Shown here one piece after another: positions 10,316 through 21,914 of a stretch of DNA of 64,000 nt. Each line of letters begins with the position of its first letter. Positions within the stretch are counted from its first letter, which is position 1. This DNA is from Plumapathes pennacea. Its lineage: Eukaryota > Cnidaria > Anthozoa > Antipatharia > Myriopathidae. Made by a program: the position numbers and the translations under genes. Location: the NCBI GenBank assembly GCA_964036295.1, contig OZ038471.1:8658684-8722683 (forward strand). The letters run 5' to 3'. The notes under the pieces are model-generated. The model did not search any database, was not told the origin of the DNA, and saw only the letters and a program-made list of their open reading frames with translations.

Positions 10316-13300
10316 ATGGTTTATTTCGACTCTTGGGATGAGTTTGCAAAGGCTGTGGAACAGCTATACCTAGCAGAACCAAACAGAGTGAGTTTTTACC
10401 TTTTTTGTTTTGGTAAATCGACCGCATGTGCGGTGAATTAAAACCGTACTGAAGAGTATTGGGAGTTGAAATTATGTGAAATTATGCCTGGGTAGGCTCT
10501 AAGTCTGCCTTTCTTTCTTTCTTTTTTTTTTTTTTTTTTTTTGTTCTTTGATCTACTACTACTCTCTAACGCGACGTACCAGTTGGAGTTTTCTCGCTCT
10601 TGAGCAACATTTGAAGATAAAATGGATCGTTTCACCGCTTCAAGCGGACGTGTGTATTCAATGACTGCGGTCCTGGCACCTTTAATTGAATAAAGAAACA
10701 GAGTCATACAAGAAATTATGAAAGATATACGTAAAATATCACAAAATTGACTATATGTCAGTACACTCAGCCTGGTTATTACACCTTTTACTTCTAGTTT
10801 CGTTTTGTCATCAAATATCGACATTGTGAAGGGAAGCTTGTCATAAAAGGAACAGATGATCAAGTGGTAAGCTGTAGTTTCTGCTGGTTTGTCGTTCAAA
10901 TGCTATGTGCAATCAAACTCCTTTACCAGGGGGACTGTGGTGGTGTGTAGTGGACACTGTCGAGAGTAGTATGTATGTGTGTGTGTGGGAGGACATGCAG
11001 GTTAAGTGACTCTATGACTGAGAATCTACCTGTAGTATCTACTTATTTTATCATAAAACACTACATTTTGTATATGTCCAGTTGTGGATTTAAGGTATCA
11101 GGATACCCTCCGGACTTTGCCAGATTCAAAAAAATTGTTTTTGGCTTAACGAAATTACTACATGTTTTACCTTGTGTTTCTGAAAACAAAATTTGGATAC
11201 CTATTTTTTTTCCTGAGATAATTAAAGGAAAGGATTTTATCTTTTTCTTTCTCGTCAGAAGCTACCTGTCAACAGATCGTTAGTATCACCAGTAACTGCG
11301 CAGCATGCAGCTTGCGTGTCAGTCATGCAAAACAGTGAAGTACAAATTTTAGCTGCGCAACGGATAACGCATGACTAACAGCAAATCTGCAAGAATAACG
11401 AAATGCCGCAAGAAATCTTTCCTTGTACAGCTTTGTGAATGCTTTTCTATGTTTACGCTGAAACAAATTAAATATAACCACGTGAGCGACGAAATGTCAC
11501 AACGTGTGATTCTTGCACAATGCCGTGCATGGACCATGCTCGATGTGGTGACTCAAGAGCACTCCTGCTTTTCGCAGCTCTCTTTTTAGAACGAGTTTGT
11601 CGTTTGCTTGAACTCATTCCAAATTCCAACTGTGGCTACAAAAGGTTGAATTGGTGTTGAGTGGTGAGTGCAACTGTGAAGGGAAAATAGATGTTGCAAA
11701 ACTTACTGGAACAAAGTTGATGTCCGTAGTTATACACGGCGGTCTTTTGTGCTGTGTGTTTCAATTACCTACAAGATGCCTGGAAAGTCTCTATGCGAAA
11801 GCACTAACTGCAGTGTTTTGACAGATTGCTGACAGATGAGGCGATTATGTAAACACGTTTCGGGCTCCCTGGTCAGAATCTTTAAATGTGTTTTTCTCAG
11901 TGTTTTTAAAATGCGGAAAAGTGTTTCTTCCGGAAACCTGCATTTCAATGGATTTTAATTGATTGGCTTGAAACTTGGCAAATATGTGAATCCATATCAA
12001 AGCTACAAAAAGGTGTCTTCGATTTTATTTCTTTTTTTTTTTCCTTTGGAAGACATGTCTGCTTTTGTCTTGCGCGTAGCTAGAAATGTGATCAGCCAAC
12101 TTAAAAAGTCAATAACTCTGTATATGGACAAGATATCAAAATTTGGAGGCACCTTTTTCTTCACTGTGTCAACAGTAGGCTGAAACAATAAATAATCAAA
12201 TCGGGTAAAATCCAAGTGACAGTAGGCTTTTTTAATGAGGCAAGGTCAAAATTCACTCAGAAGCTGATAACTTTCTTTCTTTAGCAAATTCAAAAAATAT
12301 AAAGCTTTAACCTAAATCTGTGATTGTTGAGCTTTCAGAAAATGTATACTTTATTATTAGTTAAATGTAATGCTAGCGTGAAAAATGGGTTTGAATTTGA
12401 ACGCATGTCGTTCACGGTAGAGGTTGTGTGATGGCATAATTACATATTGAAACATTTTTTAATGTGGCTGGGTGATAAAGCATTTCTTGTTATTACACCC
12501 ACTATTTTTGTCCTGTGGAACAAATGCCCAGTTATTTTCTTATCTGAAAACCTTGTTAAAATGGCCACCTGTTAATACTACCATATTTTTATGCCCCAGT
12601 GGTGGCATTAACAGGGTTCAACTGTAAATGTGCAAAATTATTATTAAATTTAGACTACACAGTAAATGCTCTAATAAGGAACCTCAGTCTGTACTGCAGG
12701 CTCACTTCCATACCTCTAGTTCTAGCCACACCAAATACAGGTGTAGTCCTCAAGGGGAGGGGTAATGGTTACAGCTGGATATTGATTGGTTAGATATTAG
12801 TGTTCTCCCCAAGGAGTTGGTCTGGAAATTTGATTCATTTTTAGCCTGAAATTCCTATCACATAAATCTAAGCATTTTTCAGCTTGACGATCCAAGCATG
12901 AAATTATGGAAAAGCTCTAAAATAGAAGCAGTGTGAAGAGCTATTCTTGCATGGATTGAATGAAATGTGAATGAAATTCTGTAAATGCACTGATCAGTTT
13001 ACAAGCTAAGTCTCTGTGACACAACATTGAAGCATTGGATTTTCAACGATCGCTACATACTCCTTTTAGCTTTATACTGAAACAATTTTCAAGTCAACAA
13101 ATCACTATATACAGCAAGGAAATTAGAGAATCACTGACACTTTGTGACTGGTTCAAGGTAGATTTAATTCACTGTATCATTATTTTGTAATATCCATTTT
13201 TAAGCTTTCATTTTGAAGATTGGGAGAGTCGAGCAACGCACAAACTTAGTGCAAAATTACAAAACAGGAGAATTTTTAGACGTGTAACTGCAAATTACAA

Positions 13301-13846
13301 CAGTGGCAATTTAGAACAAAGTCCAAAATACTGTACTTGCTTGAGTTGCAAGTCTATGTGTTAAAACTTATCTACGTACCCGTGAGTAATAACATTTGAC
13401 TTGCAGCACATACTCACGAGCAGAGGTTGCCCAAGTAGTCTGACACATTATCCAGTGCTCTCCCCAGAATTTTTCCCAGTGGTGCCTTATTTAATATATT
13501 TCTATTTTTCATGAAAATCCGTACTATTTCTATAAAAAAAAAATCCATTCAAACTGAAACTTTAGGGGAAAATGACATATTTTACACTAAATACAGTACT
13601 GCACATGACAACTGTAGGTGATTATTGTATTTCTAGTTTATCTATAACTGCATGCTTTTATTTAATATGCACAAGTGTGTCAAACTTTTTTTTTATCATG
13701 CAGTTTTGTATATATTTTTAGTTTCCAATCATTGTTCTTGTTTTTTTTTTCTGCAGTGTCTAAAGTACAGAACAGAACAGCAACAAGATGTCAAGAAATT
13801 AGAAAAACTCAACAGTATACTCATGAGGCATATGGTGGCAAAATAG
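10316..13846 (+). CDS. SRP9: Signal recognition particle 9 kDa protein, three exons
   Basis: Exons 10316-10387, 10798-10866 and 13757-13846 join in frame with GT-AG borders to give 76 aa (human 86 aa). SRP9 pairs with SRP14 on the Alu domain of SRP RNA in the cytosol and mediates elongation arrest during co-translational targeting to the ER. Seen here: MVYFDSWDEFAKAVEQLYLA (family pattern W-E-F-x-x-A-x-x-LYLA), the central VIKYRHCEGKLVIKGTDDQV (family KYRHxxGxLxxKxTDD) and the C-terminal QDVKKLEKLNSILMRHMVAK. The protein stops directly after MVAK, lacking the short variable tail of the human protein. The start ATG directly begins the conserved first strand. Intron 2 (~2.9 kb) holds only non-coding sequence and short unsupported frames. 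Confidence 0.96.
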
Positions 13847-13849
13847 ACT

Positions 13850-13855
13850 TTTATT
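13850..13855 (-). terminator. Candidate poly(A) signal for the dehydrogenase-like locus
   Basis: AATAAA on the minus strand, ~125 nt past the stop at 13980 and just beyond the SRP9 stop, so the two converging 3' ends would overlap. Confidence 0.4.
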
Positions 13856-13915
13856 CCAGGATGGGTGCACCATCATGAAATACATTCAAAACACATAAAA
13901 TGCATCAAGCAACTC

Positions 13916-13921
13916 AATAAA
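13916..13921 (+). terminator. Candidate SRP9 poly(A) signal
   Basis: AATAAA 70 nt downstream of the SRP9 stop codon on the same strand, before the convergent dehydrogenase-like frame ends at 13980. Confidence 0.55.
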
Positions 13922-13979
13922 ACCAGCAGGAAATTGGTACTGTAATTCCAGTTTTTGGTAGTGCAAGGGTTCAAATTAC

Positions 13980-15002
13980 TTACTTTGTGGTCAATCTGTT
14001 TTTTGACTCCATACGTATTTTCTTGGCAGCGTCGCTCTTTTTGTGCACAACCACCATCGAGCCTTCAGTTTCCTCTACAGTGTAGGTCCAATCTTCAAAG
14101 CCACTTGCCTTAAGGGGTTCGCTCAGCTCATCTTCCTGCAGCTTTGGCGGACATGATGATCCCACTTGGTCTCCATACCGTAGGCGCGCACGGTTGTAGA
14201 TCTGCTTTACTAGCCCAAGCCCCAAAAGCATGATGGGAGCCCCCAGGCTACGTGATAGCTGGTAACCCAGGTTCAGATCTTTTGTGTACAAAGAGTGGTT
14301 CTTATGTCCCATTGAACACCAGTGGAGCTTCTGTCTCCCACACAAAGGAGTTGCCTACACTGAAACGGATAGCATTGAAGAAGGATTTCAGATCGATTCC
14401 CGCTCGTTTAGCTATCATCAGCGCCTCACCAGTGGCGACTGTATTGGTTGCAGCCAGCATGTTAGAGACAACCTTGGTGATTGAGGCTGTTCCCAAGAGG
14501 CCGAGGTAGATCACCTTGCGCCCAACTTGTTCCAGTATGGGCTTGTATTGTTCATACGAATCTCTGTCCCCTCCAACTAAGACACTCATTGTCCCTTGTC
14601 GCAAAAGAGCCATTCCTCCTGTAACTGGGGCCTCCAGAACTTGATACTTCCTTCTTTCGCTTTTTTTCCAAGTGCTAAAGTTTGGTGGAAGTCAGTGGTA
14701 GAGTGATCGATCCATACCCCACCCTTTCCGAGGCCGTTCAAAACTCCATTTTTCCCACACATTACTTCTTCGACGTCAGGAGGGGCAGGGAGAGCTGTTA
14801 GCACTATATCTGTCATTTCTGCTAGTTCTCTGGGGCTGCTGGCTCGTGTGATGCTTTCTGGCATATCTGCTAGTGCCTTGGGGCTGGTGTCATAGACACT
14901 TGTTAATCTCTGCTCAGATTTTATAACATTGTGCGCAATAGTCGAGCCGACATTACCAAGTCCGATATTCCCTATTCTTGGGCTTGCCTTCTCGGTTGAC
15001 AT
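13980..15002 (-). pseudogene. 3-hydroxyisobutyrate dehydrogenase-family oxidoreductase, intronless, two frameshifts
   Basis: A beta-hydroxyacid dehydrogenase reads continuously only across three frames. From ATG 15002 it has the Rossmann motif RIGNIGLGNVGSTIA, the substrate-loop region DHSTTDFHQT and EAPVTGG, the catalytic-lysine helix GTASITKVVSNMLAATN, and an NLGYQL/LGLGLVKQIYNRA C-terminal domain. Members oxidise short hydroxy acids with NAD(P)+. The frame shifts once near 14636-14640 (just before EAPVTGG) and again near 14303 (stop TAA at 14302-14304); each is consistent with one missing base. No introns interrupt ~1 kb of coding sequence, suggesting a retrocopy or an acquired intronless gene. 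An alternative ATG near 15054 lies in another frame with a presequence-like MAFASFRTTFLPH. Sequencing error rather than decay is possible, since the rest of the frame is well preserved. Confidence 0.75.
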
Positions 15003-15751
15003 TGCACGTCGAAGTATGTGGAAGGAACGTTGTACGAAATGAGGCAAACGCCATGTTTAGGAACCTACAAGGCGGACAATAAAATATTCTTGTTAAAACA
15101 TGCAAGTCCATATAGGCCATAAAGATGTCTAAGGACAAGGATTTGCTCTCATTTTTCGGGCCCGGCTCTATGAAATATCAAAAATTGCAAATGCAAAACT
15201 TCTCTATATATTAGCAGAAAGGTTTTCAGAAAGTTGCATGCGATCCTAAAGTTAGATTAAAAAAGGCAGGCGACTTTGAAAAATGCGAAATCTATATAGC
15301 TTAACTTCTTGCAAAAAAAATGGCCGATTTTGACCTTTGTAACAATGATTTCTCTGAAATATTCAACGGTTTGACCTATTCAACGCGTAGAGGAAACATA
15401 GATAGTTCTATACAAAGAATTATTGGATTTTAGTTTCAAACATTTATATTTGGAGAAATAGCAGAATACAGCGCATAGATTGAACCTTCGGCTTTATTAG
15501 AAAAGCGGCTTTAGAAAAACGGATGTTGTAATCTTTACCGATGGTGATGGTACAGAAGTGCGCATAGATTCTTGAGTTGCGTTGTGACGCCATTAATGCT
15601 GATCGGGTCAAGTTAATCAGTACTACATGACAAGCAATCTGGGTCTCTACCTACTACCTAACACACATTGTTTTAAACGGACTTAATACTAAGTCAAACT
15701 CAACTTGGTATAAATTCTCTCAACTTATTCTGGTCTTGAACAGCACGAACC
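15003..15751. other. Upstream of the dehydrogenase-like locus, no gene recognised
   Basis: AT-rich sequence with only short frames and no recognisable product or repeat. Confidence 0.45.
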
Positions 15752-16146
15752 CAATAGGCCTTTTGCAGTTAGCGGTCACGTGGCCTACCCACCCTTTTAT
15801 CAAGAAGCCGGGTTCAAAATGATGCCCAGAAATGGAAAGATCAGGTCGATATCAGTAAAATTCCCGAATTTCAGCCCTATATGTTGGATACAAGCAAAAT
15901 GAGAACGAAAACAAAATTCTTCCTTTTACTAGGATTTGACTTTGCAAGGCTTGCATTCCAGCCATCCTAATAAAAGGAAGAATTTTGTTTTCGTTCTCAT
16001 TTTGCTTTTATCCAACAAATAAGGCTGAAACTCGGGAATTTTACTAATATCGACCTACACTTTCCATTTCTGGGCATCATTTTGACCCTGCTTCTCGATT
16101 TAAGGGTGGGTAGGTCACGTGACCGCTAACTGCAAAAGGCCTATTG
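15752..16146. mobile_element. Fold-back (long inverted repeat) element
   Basis: The two halves are inverted copies: CAATAGGCCTTTTGCAGTTA at the left end matches TAACTGCAAAAGGCCTATTG at the right, and inner segments such as GAACGAAAACAAAATTCTTC reappear in reverse complement. Arms are ~175-190 bp with a short ~40-bp spacer near 15930-15965. No coding capacity and no clear target-site duplication. Confidence 0.8.
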
Positions 16147-18361
16147 TGTTGAAGTCCACCTGATAGCAGCACCACTCCCACAGTCGACTGAGATTGGAGT
16201 GATGAATGTGGCTTTTAAAGGCACAGTTGGTTCTGCTTCAAGAATTTTTTTTCAATACATACACAATAGCTCAATACCGTACAAAATTACCTAGAGTAAT
16301 TTAACGTCAGTATATAATCTACCATGCCAGTATATAAATCTTTCTAATAATAGTAATTTAACGTCAGTATATAATCTACCCTAACCGCAACTCGATTTCT
16401 TACATAATTGATCAGTCTAATCTTAGCCTGGAAAACGTCATGAAATGTTCGTCCTGTTTACTGTTTTGCTGTAGTTGTGCATCGGCTTTACGTGCACTAG
16501 TGTGACTGAATCCACTAACAGTTGCTGCATATGCAGAGGAATTTCAAGACTAAGTTTAAAGTCTCAGAATCGCCATCTGAGGATGGAGCAATTTATTGCT
16601 ATAACTGTCCAATTGCCAATAATTGCATGTACAAGACGTGCACGACGCCGGCAGAACGGTCAGTCGTCAACAGTTTAGGCCACGCGGCTAGCCAAACAAT
16701 ATGCTCACGTTCTGACCACAAACCACACGCTAATGGACCGATTACGTACTAAGACCATTCTTTGTAAATTGCGTACATCGGTTACTGGAAACTGATAATA
16801 TACGACTTGTTGACTGGCAACCGCCTGCAGTAAAAGTCGCGAGGTCTACACGCCTAGTTGCTAGCCGTTGCTCGTGATAGCCGAAAGTTCTCCTGGCTTG
16901 TTGACCGTTCTGCCCTTGTGCATCCTTTGTGTCAGTTGTTTTTCAGACTACGGAATTGCCTGTGTGACTCAGTGTACTAATAATTATTACATATGTGGAG
17001 GAATCAGTTAAAACTGCGATTTATTTCTCAATTTATCCTAGCCTGAAAACGCCGATAAACAAAAAGACATTTTGTGTAAATTTACAGAAAATTGTAGTAG
17101 CGCTGGGTATTCTTGCAGTTAATTTATTTTCGTAATCTTTTCTTTCCACTTTTCATACTTCTCATGCTTCTTCATACTTCATATTTCTGGGATCATACAT
17201 ATTCCTTTTCGTTGAACAGACTAAGCAGTTTGAGCGTTGACTAGGACTTGACTGTTTATAACTGATGGCCTTACTTTACATATCTTGATCAATGTTTTGC
17301 ACGGGTGTACTCCAATAATAGGTCTTCTGTACAGCCCTGATCAGCTACGTGATTAATGAACAAAGAACGGATTTCGTCATTTATCAAAACCGCAGAAATT
17401 ACCATGCAGCTTTCGCTAATAGCTTCAATTTCAGAGTTGGTACTGAATCTGATGACTGGGAATAGTTTGGAATATAGATAGCTGCCTTGAGAGAATGATC
17501 AAAGCCTCTGTAAATGCGTAAAGTAAATGCGGGTGAACAGTATGACTTAGTGTTGTTTTGTCCGAGCGCCATTTTGTATTGTGCCAGTGAGGAGGGACTG
17601 AGGAAGTGTGACAAAGTTGCGAAGGGAAGGGTGGGAGCGGGGATTTTGCAAAGTGGAAGAGTGGAGGGGTTCACCTTTGTGTCTAAATTCCGCACACTTC
17701 CCAGAAAAAAAGTAAAGGTGAACAATCACCGTAAACATTTATGACTAAAACCGTGCAAGAATTAAGTTTTGCAGACATGTTTGCTTGTCATGGCGCACTG
17801 TGAAGACTGGCCTATACTTAGGCTGTAAATATAATTTTCACAATGCACGAGAATTCTCTATATTTCAAAATCACTGAATCGGTCGATAGCAAACAATGAC
17901 ACTGCAGTGAACTATATTTAGTGAACGAACTCGCCCTCTAGCAGTTGCTCTCGCCAACTCACTAAAGCTTAAAATTTTGAATAATTTTGAATAAGTTTCT
18001 AACACATACAATAATGTAGAAGGCAAAACGGCACAAGAGGGAAATCATTTCATCGCACACTGCGACTGACACAGCGTTGAAAGTTAAATTATTCAAAACT
18101 CACCGATTAACTTTCCTGCCTCCTCGTGGAGTGTTGAAGTTTCTTCCAGCAACTAAACATCCAGTCCCTTCGGTCGGGAGAAAAAAGCGAGCTTGGACGC
18201 AACAGTCGGATTGCTAGACCTGCCAAATCTCACTACGGACCAATTACTCGCACCTTGCTAGAAAAATTGGGACTGACACACAAAATGTGGAAACTCGGGA
18301 GAAGTCGACGTAATTGACGGTATATATATACTGTAGTACGTATACCTTATAAGGCACAACC
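16147..18361. other. Intergenic, no gene recognised
   Basis: No supported gene. Frames at 16475-16752 and 17399-17744 overlap one another on different frames or strands and resemble no family I know. A short internal duplication (TTTAACGTCAGTATATAATCT) occurs near 16300-16380. Confidence 0.45.
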
Positions 18362-18471
18362 GGACGAGCAAAACCTGTCGACCCTGAGCAAAAACCTTGC
18401 ACTAATGAGCAAATACGCGACCTTGAACAATATGCATTGATGCGAGTGAGAAATACTTCAGTAGCGGACAA
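18362..18471 (-). repeat. Degenerate, inverted outlier units of the 21-bp minisatellite
   Basis: The plus strand carries three to four GAGCAAA-starting units spaced 20-21 bp apart (for example GAGCAAATACGCGACCTTGA). These are decayed reverse complements of the main array unit ~200 bp to the right. Confidence 0.6.
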
Positions 18472-18674
18472 ATAAAAATCAGTAAATTGCGTTGATTCGT
18501 TTAGGCATTTCCGTTAATAGCGACTACAGCTTGCGCTGAGAGGGCCGGTTTTAATGAAAGAGTGTAGACTTTGCGGCAAAATTTTCTAGTCAACATCAAT
18601 AATATTCGCAGCACAAGTCAACGAAACACAGACATCGTTTATCCAGTTGCAATTTAGGGCTTATTATTATTATT

Positions 18675-19680
18675 CAAGGTCACGAATTGCTCATCAGGGC
18701 CACGTATTTGCTCGTGCGGGCCACGTATTTGTATGGCCAGGTATTTGCTCGTGCGAGCCACGTATTTGTTCGTGCGGGCCACGTATTTGTTCGTCCGGGC
18801 CAGGTATTTGCTCGTGCGGGCTACGTATTTGCTCGTCCGGACCAGGTATATGCTCGTGCGAGCCACGTATTTGCTCGTGCAGACCACGTATTTGCTCGTG
18901 CGGGCCACGTATTTGCTCGTGCGGGCCAGGTATTTGTATGTCCGGGCCAGGTATTTGCTCGTGCGAGCCACGTATTTGCTCGTGCGGACCACGTATTTGT
19001 GTTCGTCCGGGCCAGGTATTTGCTCGTCCGGGCCAGGTATTTTCTCATGCGGGCCACTTATTTTCTCGTGCGGGCCAGGTATTTGCTTGTGCGGGCCACG
19101 TATTTGCTCGTGCGAGCCACGTATTTGCTCATCCGGGCCACGTATCTGCTCGTGTGGGCCACGAATTTGCTCGTGCGGGCTAGATGTTTGCTCGTGTGGG
19201 CAACTTATTTGCTCGTGTGGGCATCTTATTTGCTCGTGCGGGCCACGTATTTGCTCGTGCGGGCCACGTACTTGCTCGTGCGGGCCACGTATCTGCTCGT
19301 GCGGGCCACGAATTTGCTCGTCCGGGCCAGGTGTTTGCTCGTGCGGGCCACTTATTTTCTCGTGCGGGCCAGGTATTTGCTTGTGCGGGCCACGAATTTG
19401 CTCGTGCGGGCCACGTATTTGCTCGTGTGGGCCACGTATTTGCTCGTGCGAGCCACGTATTTGCTCATCCGGGCCACGTATCTGCTCGTGTGGGCCATGA
19501 ATTTGCTCGTGCGGGCTAGATGTTTGCTCGTGTGGGCCATTTATTTGCTCGTGCGGGCCATTTATTTGCTCGTGCGGGCCACGTACTTGCTCGTGCGGGC
19601 CACGTATCTGCTCGTGCGGGCCACGAATTTGCTCGTGCGGGCCAGGTGTTTGCTCGTGCGGGCCACGTATTTGCTCGTTC
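18675..19680. repeat. 21-bp minisatellite, ~48 copies, with 336-bp higher-order periodicity
   Basis: The unit is GTGCGGGCCACG-TATTTGCTC with recurrent variants (GGCCAGG, GTCCGGG, GAGCC, ATCCGGG). Because 21 is a multiple of three and the unit has no stop codons in most frames, long frames run on both strands: 7-residue repeats such as RGPHEQI and ARTSKYV (minus) and VRATYLL, CGPRICS and ARAGHVF (plus). A two-base insertion near 19003 shifts the frame without closing it. The ATCCGGG variant recurs exactly 336 bp (16 units) apart, at 19131 and 19467, with matching neighbours. I regard these frames as by-products of the repeat, not as genes. Confidence 0.92.
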
Positions 19681-21914
19681 AATTGTTCTTTATATGGAAT
19701 ACGCAATATAAACACAGATGTAATTGTCCGACTTTTGAAGGGAACAGCATTTGGAGCGTAGCCTGCGTAGCTGACCGTTTATTTATAGTTACACGAAAAA
19801 AGTAATCATATAAGTTGCTCATACAACTAATGATTTACACCATTGATTTTTGACAATTTTCAAACAGTACTTATGGTGTAAATCATTAATTGCAATCGCA
19901 CTCATATGATTGCCTATTATGATCACACGTGACACAAACACCGCACTTCTGATTGGACAAATCAATTTATTCACAAGTAAAATAAGCGGCTTCTTATAAG
20001 ACTCTATATATGATGAGGACATGCTTTGTTCCAAACCAGGTGGTGAGCTAATCTCGATGTGTATACAATAAAACTTTAACTGACATAGATAGTGTGTAGG
20101 ATGCATGCTATCTATTTTTTCGATTAAATTCTAAAACTAGTCAAGGTGGTATATGCTTCCTCAAAGGGTATCGTTTTCAAGCGTTTTAGTCTGAAGATAG
20201 ATTAGCTATATTGGTATTTGCTCTTTAGTAGAGTGTGCGTTTTTATGCGAAAATGTTGGCATACAGGTCTGAAAGGATTTTTATTATATTATTATATTAT
20301 TATTATTTATTTTTGGCATACAGACCTAAAATAGGTTTAAAAAATCGTCGGTCTGAAATAGGTAAGAGTCTTCAGGACAGGGTGGCACGCTCCCATCCAA
20401 AATTATGAGGAGTAACCTCCACCCCACCACCGGCACGTTTATAAGAAATGTGTAATGTTTCGCGTTGCGGTTTGCAGTTCTGTAATACCCAAATGTCCAA
20501 CCATAATTTGAAAAGACAGCTTTGTTTAAAACCAATAGATCTCTCGTGAAACACGTAGAAGGTTAATAAATAATTTAGAGCATTCTGCAGCCGAAAATGG
20601 CACCAGTTAACATAAAAACAGAACATAAAAATTAACACTGAATTTATATTGCACTGAATAAGAGACCACTTGATGTTGAGGACTTGAGACTGGCAATGAA
20701 AATTTCTAACTGTTTATTACCTCTATGTAGGTCGGTCAATCACTTTTTTTGTCTCATCCATGGCAACATCATTTGTAAGTTACGTTCCTGGTTCTATTCC
20801 TTTCTCCTCAACGCATCCCTCTCGTGAATATCAAAAGTTCTACTTCTAGGGTTCATGGCACATTTCTCTCAGCCGAAAGGTAGTACCCCTAAATTGTTCT
20901 GTAAAAATTGATACTAATGTGTTCTTGTACAGAATCAAGCTCTTGCTATGTACTAACCGGCAAGAACTCACTGTACGTGACAAACAGCAGGAAGAAAATG
21001 AGCCCTGTAGCTGGGCTAAATCTGTCGAGAGGCTAAATAAAGTGTTCCCAAAAGGTCTAAATGTGCGATCTCCCTGAGACCAATCTGGTTTTGGCTGTAA
21101 AATATTAGCTTTCATATGGTGTCAAATGCCAAAATATTTTTCCAGGTTCTCAGATGGTGATTACTCACTAGAACCTAACATACCTTGGCACAAGCTTGGC
21201 GAGTTAATTTTGGTCTCTGCACAACGCAGGCGCGTGTGTACAAGTAAAATTTGCTAAAATCTAAATATTCTACTCATTACAATAAACTAGTGCGGCCGCA
21301 AAATACATTTTACTACCCCTCCCATCCCGGTTTTCTTGTCATGGATAGGCAGGTGTATAACATGATGCGAAAAAATTTATATGTAAAAACGGTGACCGCA
21401 GAATGATTGTCATTCATCCTTGCACCGCGCGAATCAAGTTTCCCCATTTTGGCCCATACAACTTGGCCAAACGGACATTAGACAGCGCAGGTTTGTAAAA
21501 TCAGAAATAGCGATGGGTGGCCAAACGGACTCATCATTTTACGTAAGTGGCTAAAAACTATAAATTCCCGTAACAAAAGCTGATACGACAAGCTTGTAGC
21601 CTGATTTCCAAACGTTTCGAACTCGAAACGCCTAAAAATAAGGCTAACAAGCTTGCTTTGACTTGCGTTGGGTGGCTAAACGGTGAAAAACGTGTGTTGA
21701 TTTGCGTGTGAATTTGGTGGCCAAACAATACACAACGTGGACGCAGGACAGAATTAAGTTGACTTGAAAGTCCGTTTGGCCAGCGCTTTACGCAACAAAC
21801 TTGATGCCTATTAAATTTATTAAAAATTCCCGCAGCTCTATGACCACCTACTTCCATATTTGGTATTCTCGTGACGTCTCACCATTTCCGTCAACTCCTG
21901 CTTTTGCCACTGCT
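19681..21914. other. Intergenic, no gene recognised
   Basis: Contains a small hairpin element (TAATGATTTACACCAT near 19828 and ATGGTGTAAATCATTA near 19873) and a TTATTA-rich run near 20280-20310. From 21460 to 21785 there are several TGGCCAAACGG or GTGGCTAAACGG words on either strand. No supported coding region. Confidence 0.45.
21816..21821 (-). terminator. Candidate poly(A) signal of NDST copy A
   Basis: AATAAA on the minus strand ~95 nt past the stop codon at 21915. Confidence 0.5.

Noticed and set aside
10438..10899. 153-codon minus-strand frame over SRP9 exon 2
   Set aside because: Antisense to a confirmed exon, contains a poly-T-derived Lys run, and resembles nothing.
16475..16752. 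Cys-rich small proteins in two overlapping plus frames
   Set aside because: Competing frames of similar length, no homology, no splice or poly(A) support.
18654..19715. 353-codon minus-strand frame rich in RGPHEQI repeats as a real repetitive protein
   Set aside because: It arises from the 21-bp minisatellite, which is equally open in several frames on both strands; no start context, splice sites or unique flanking domain.
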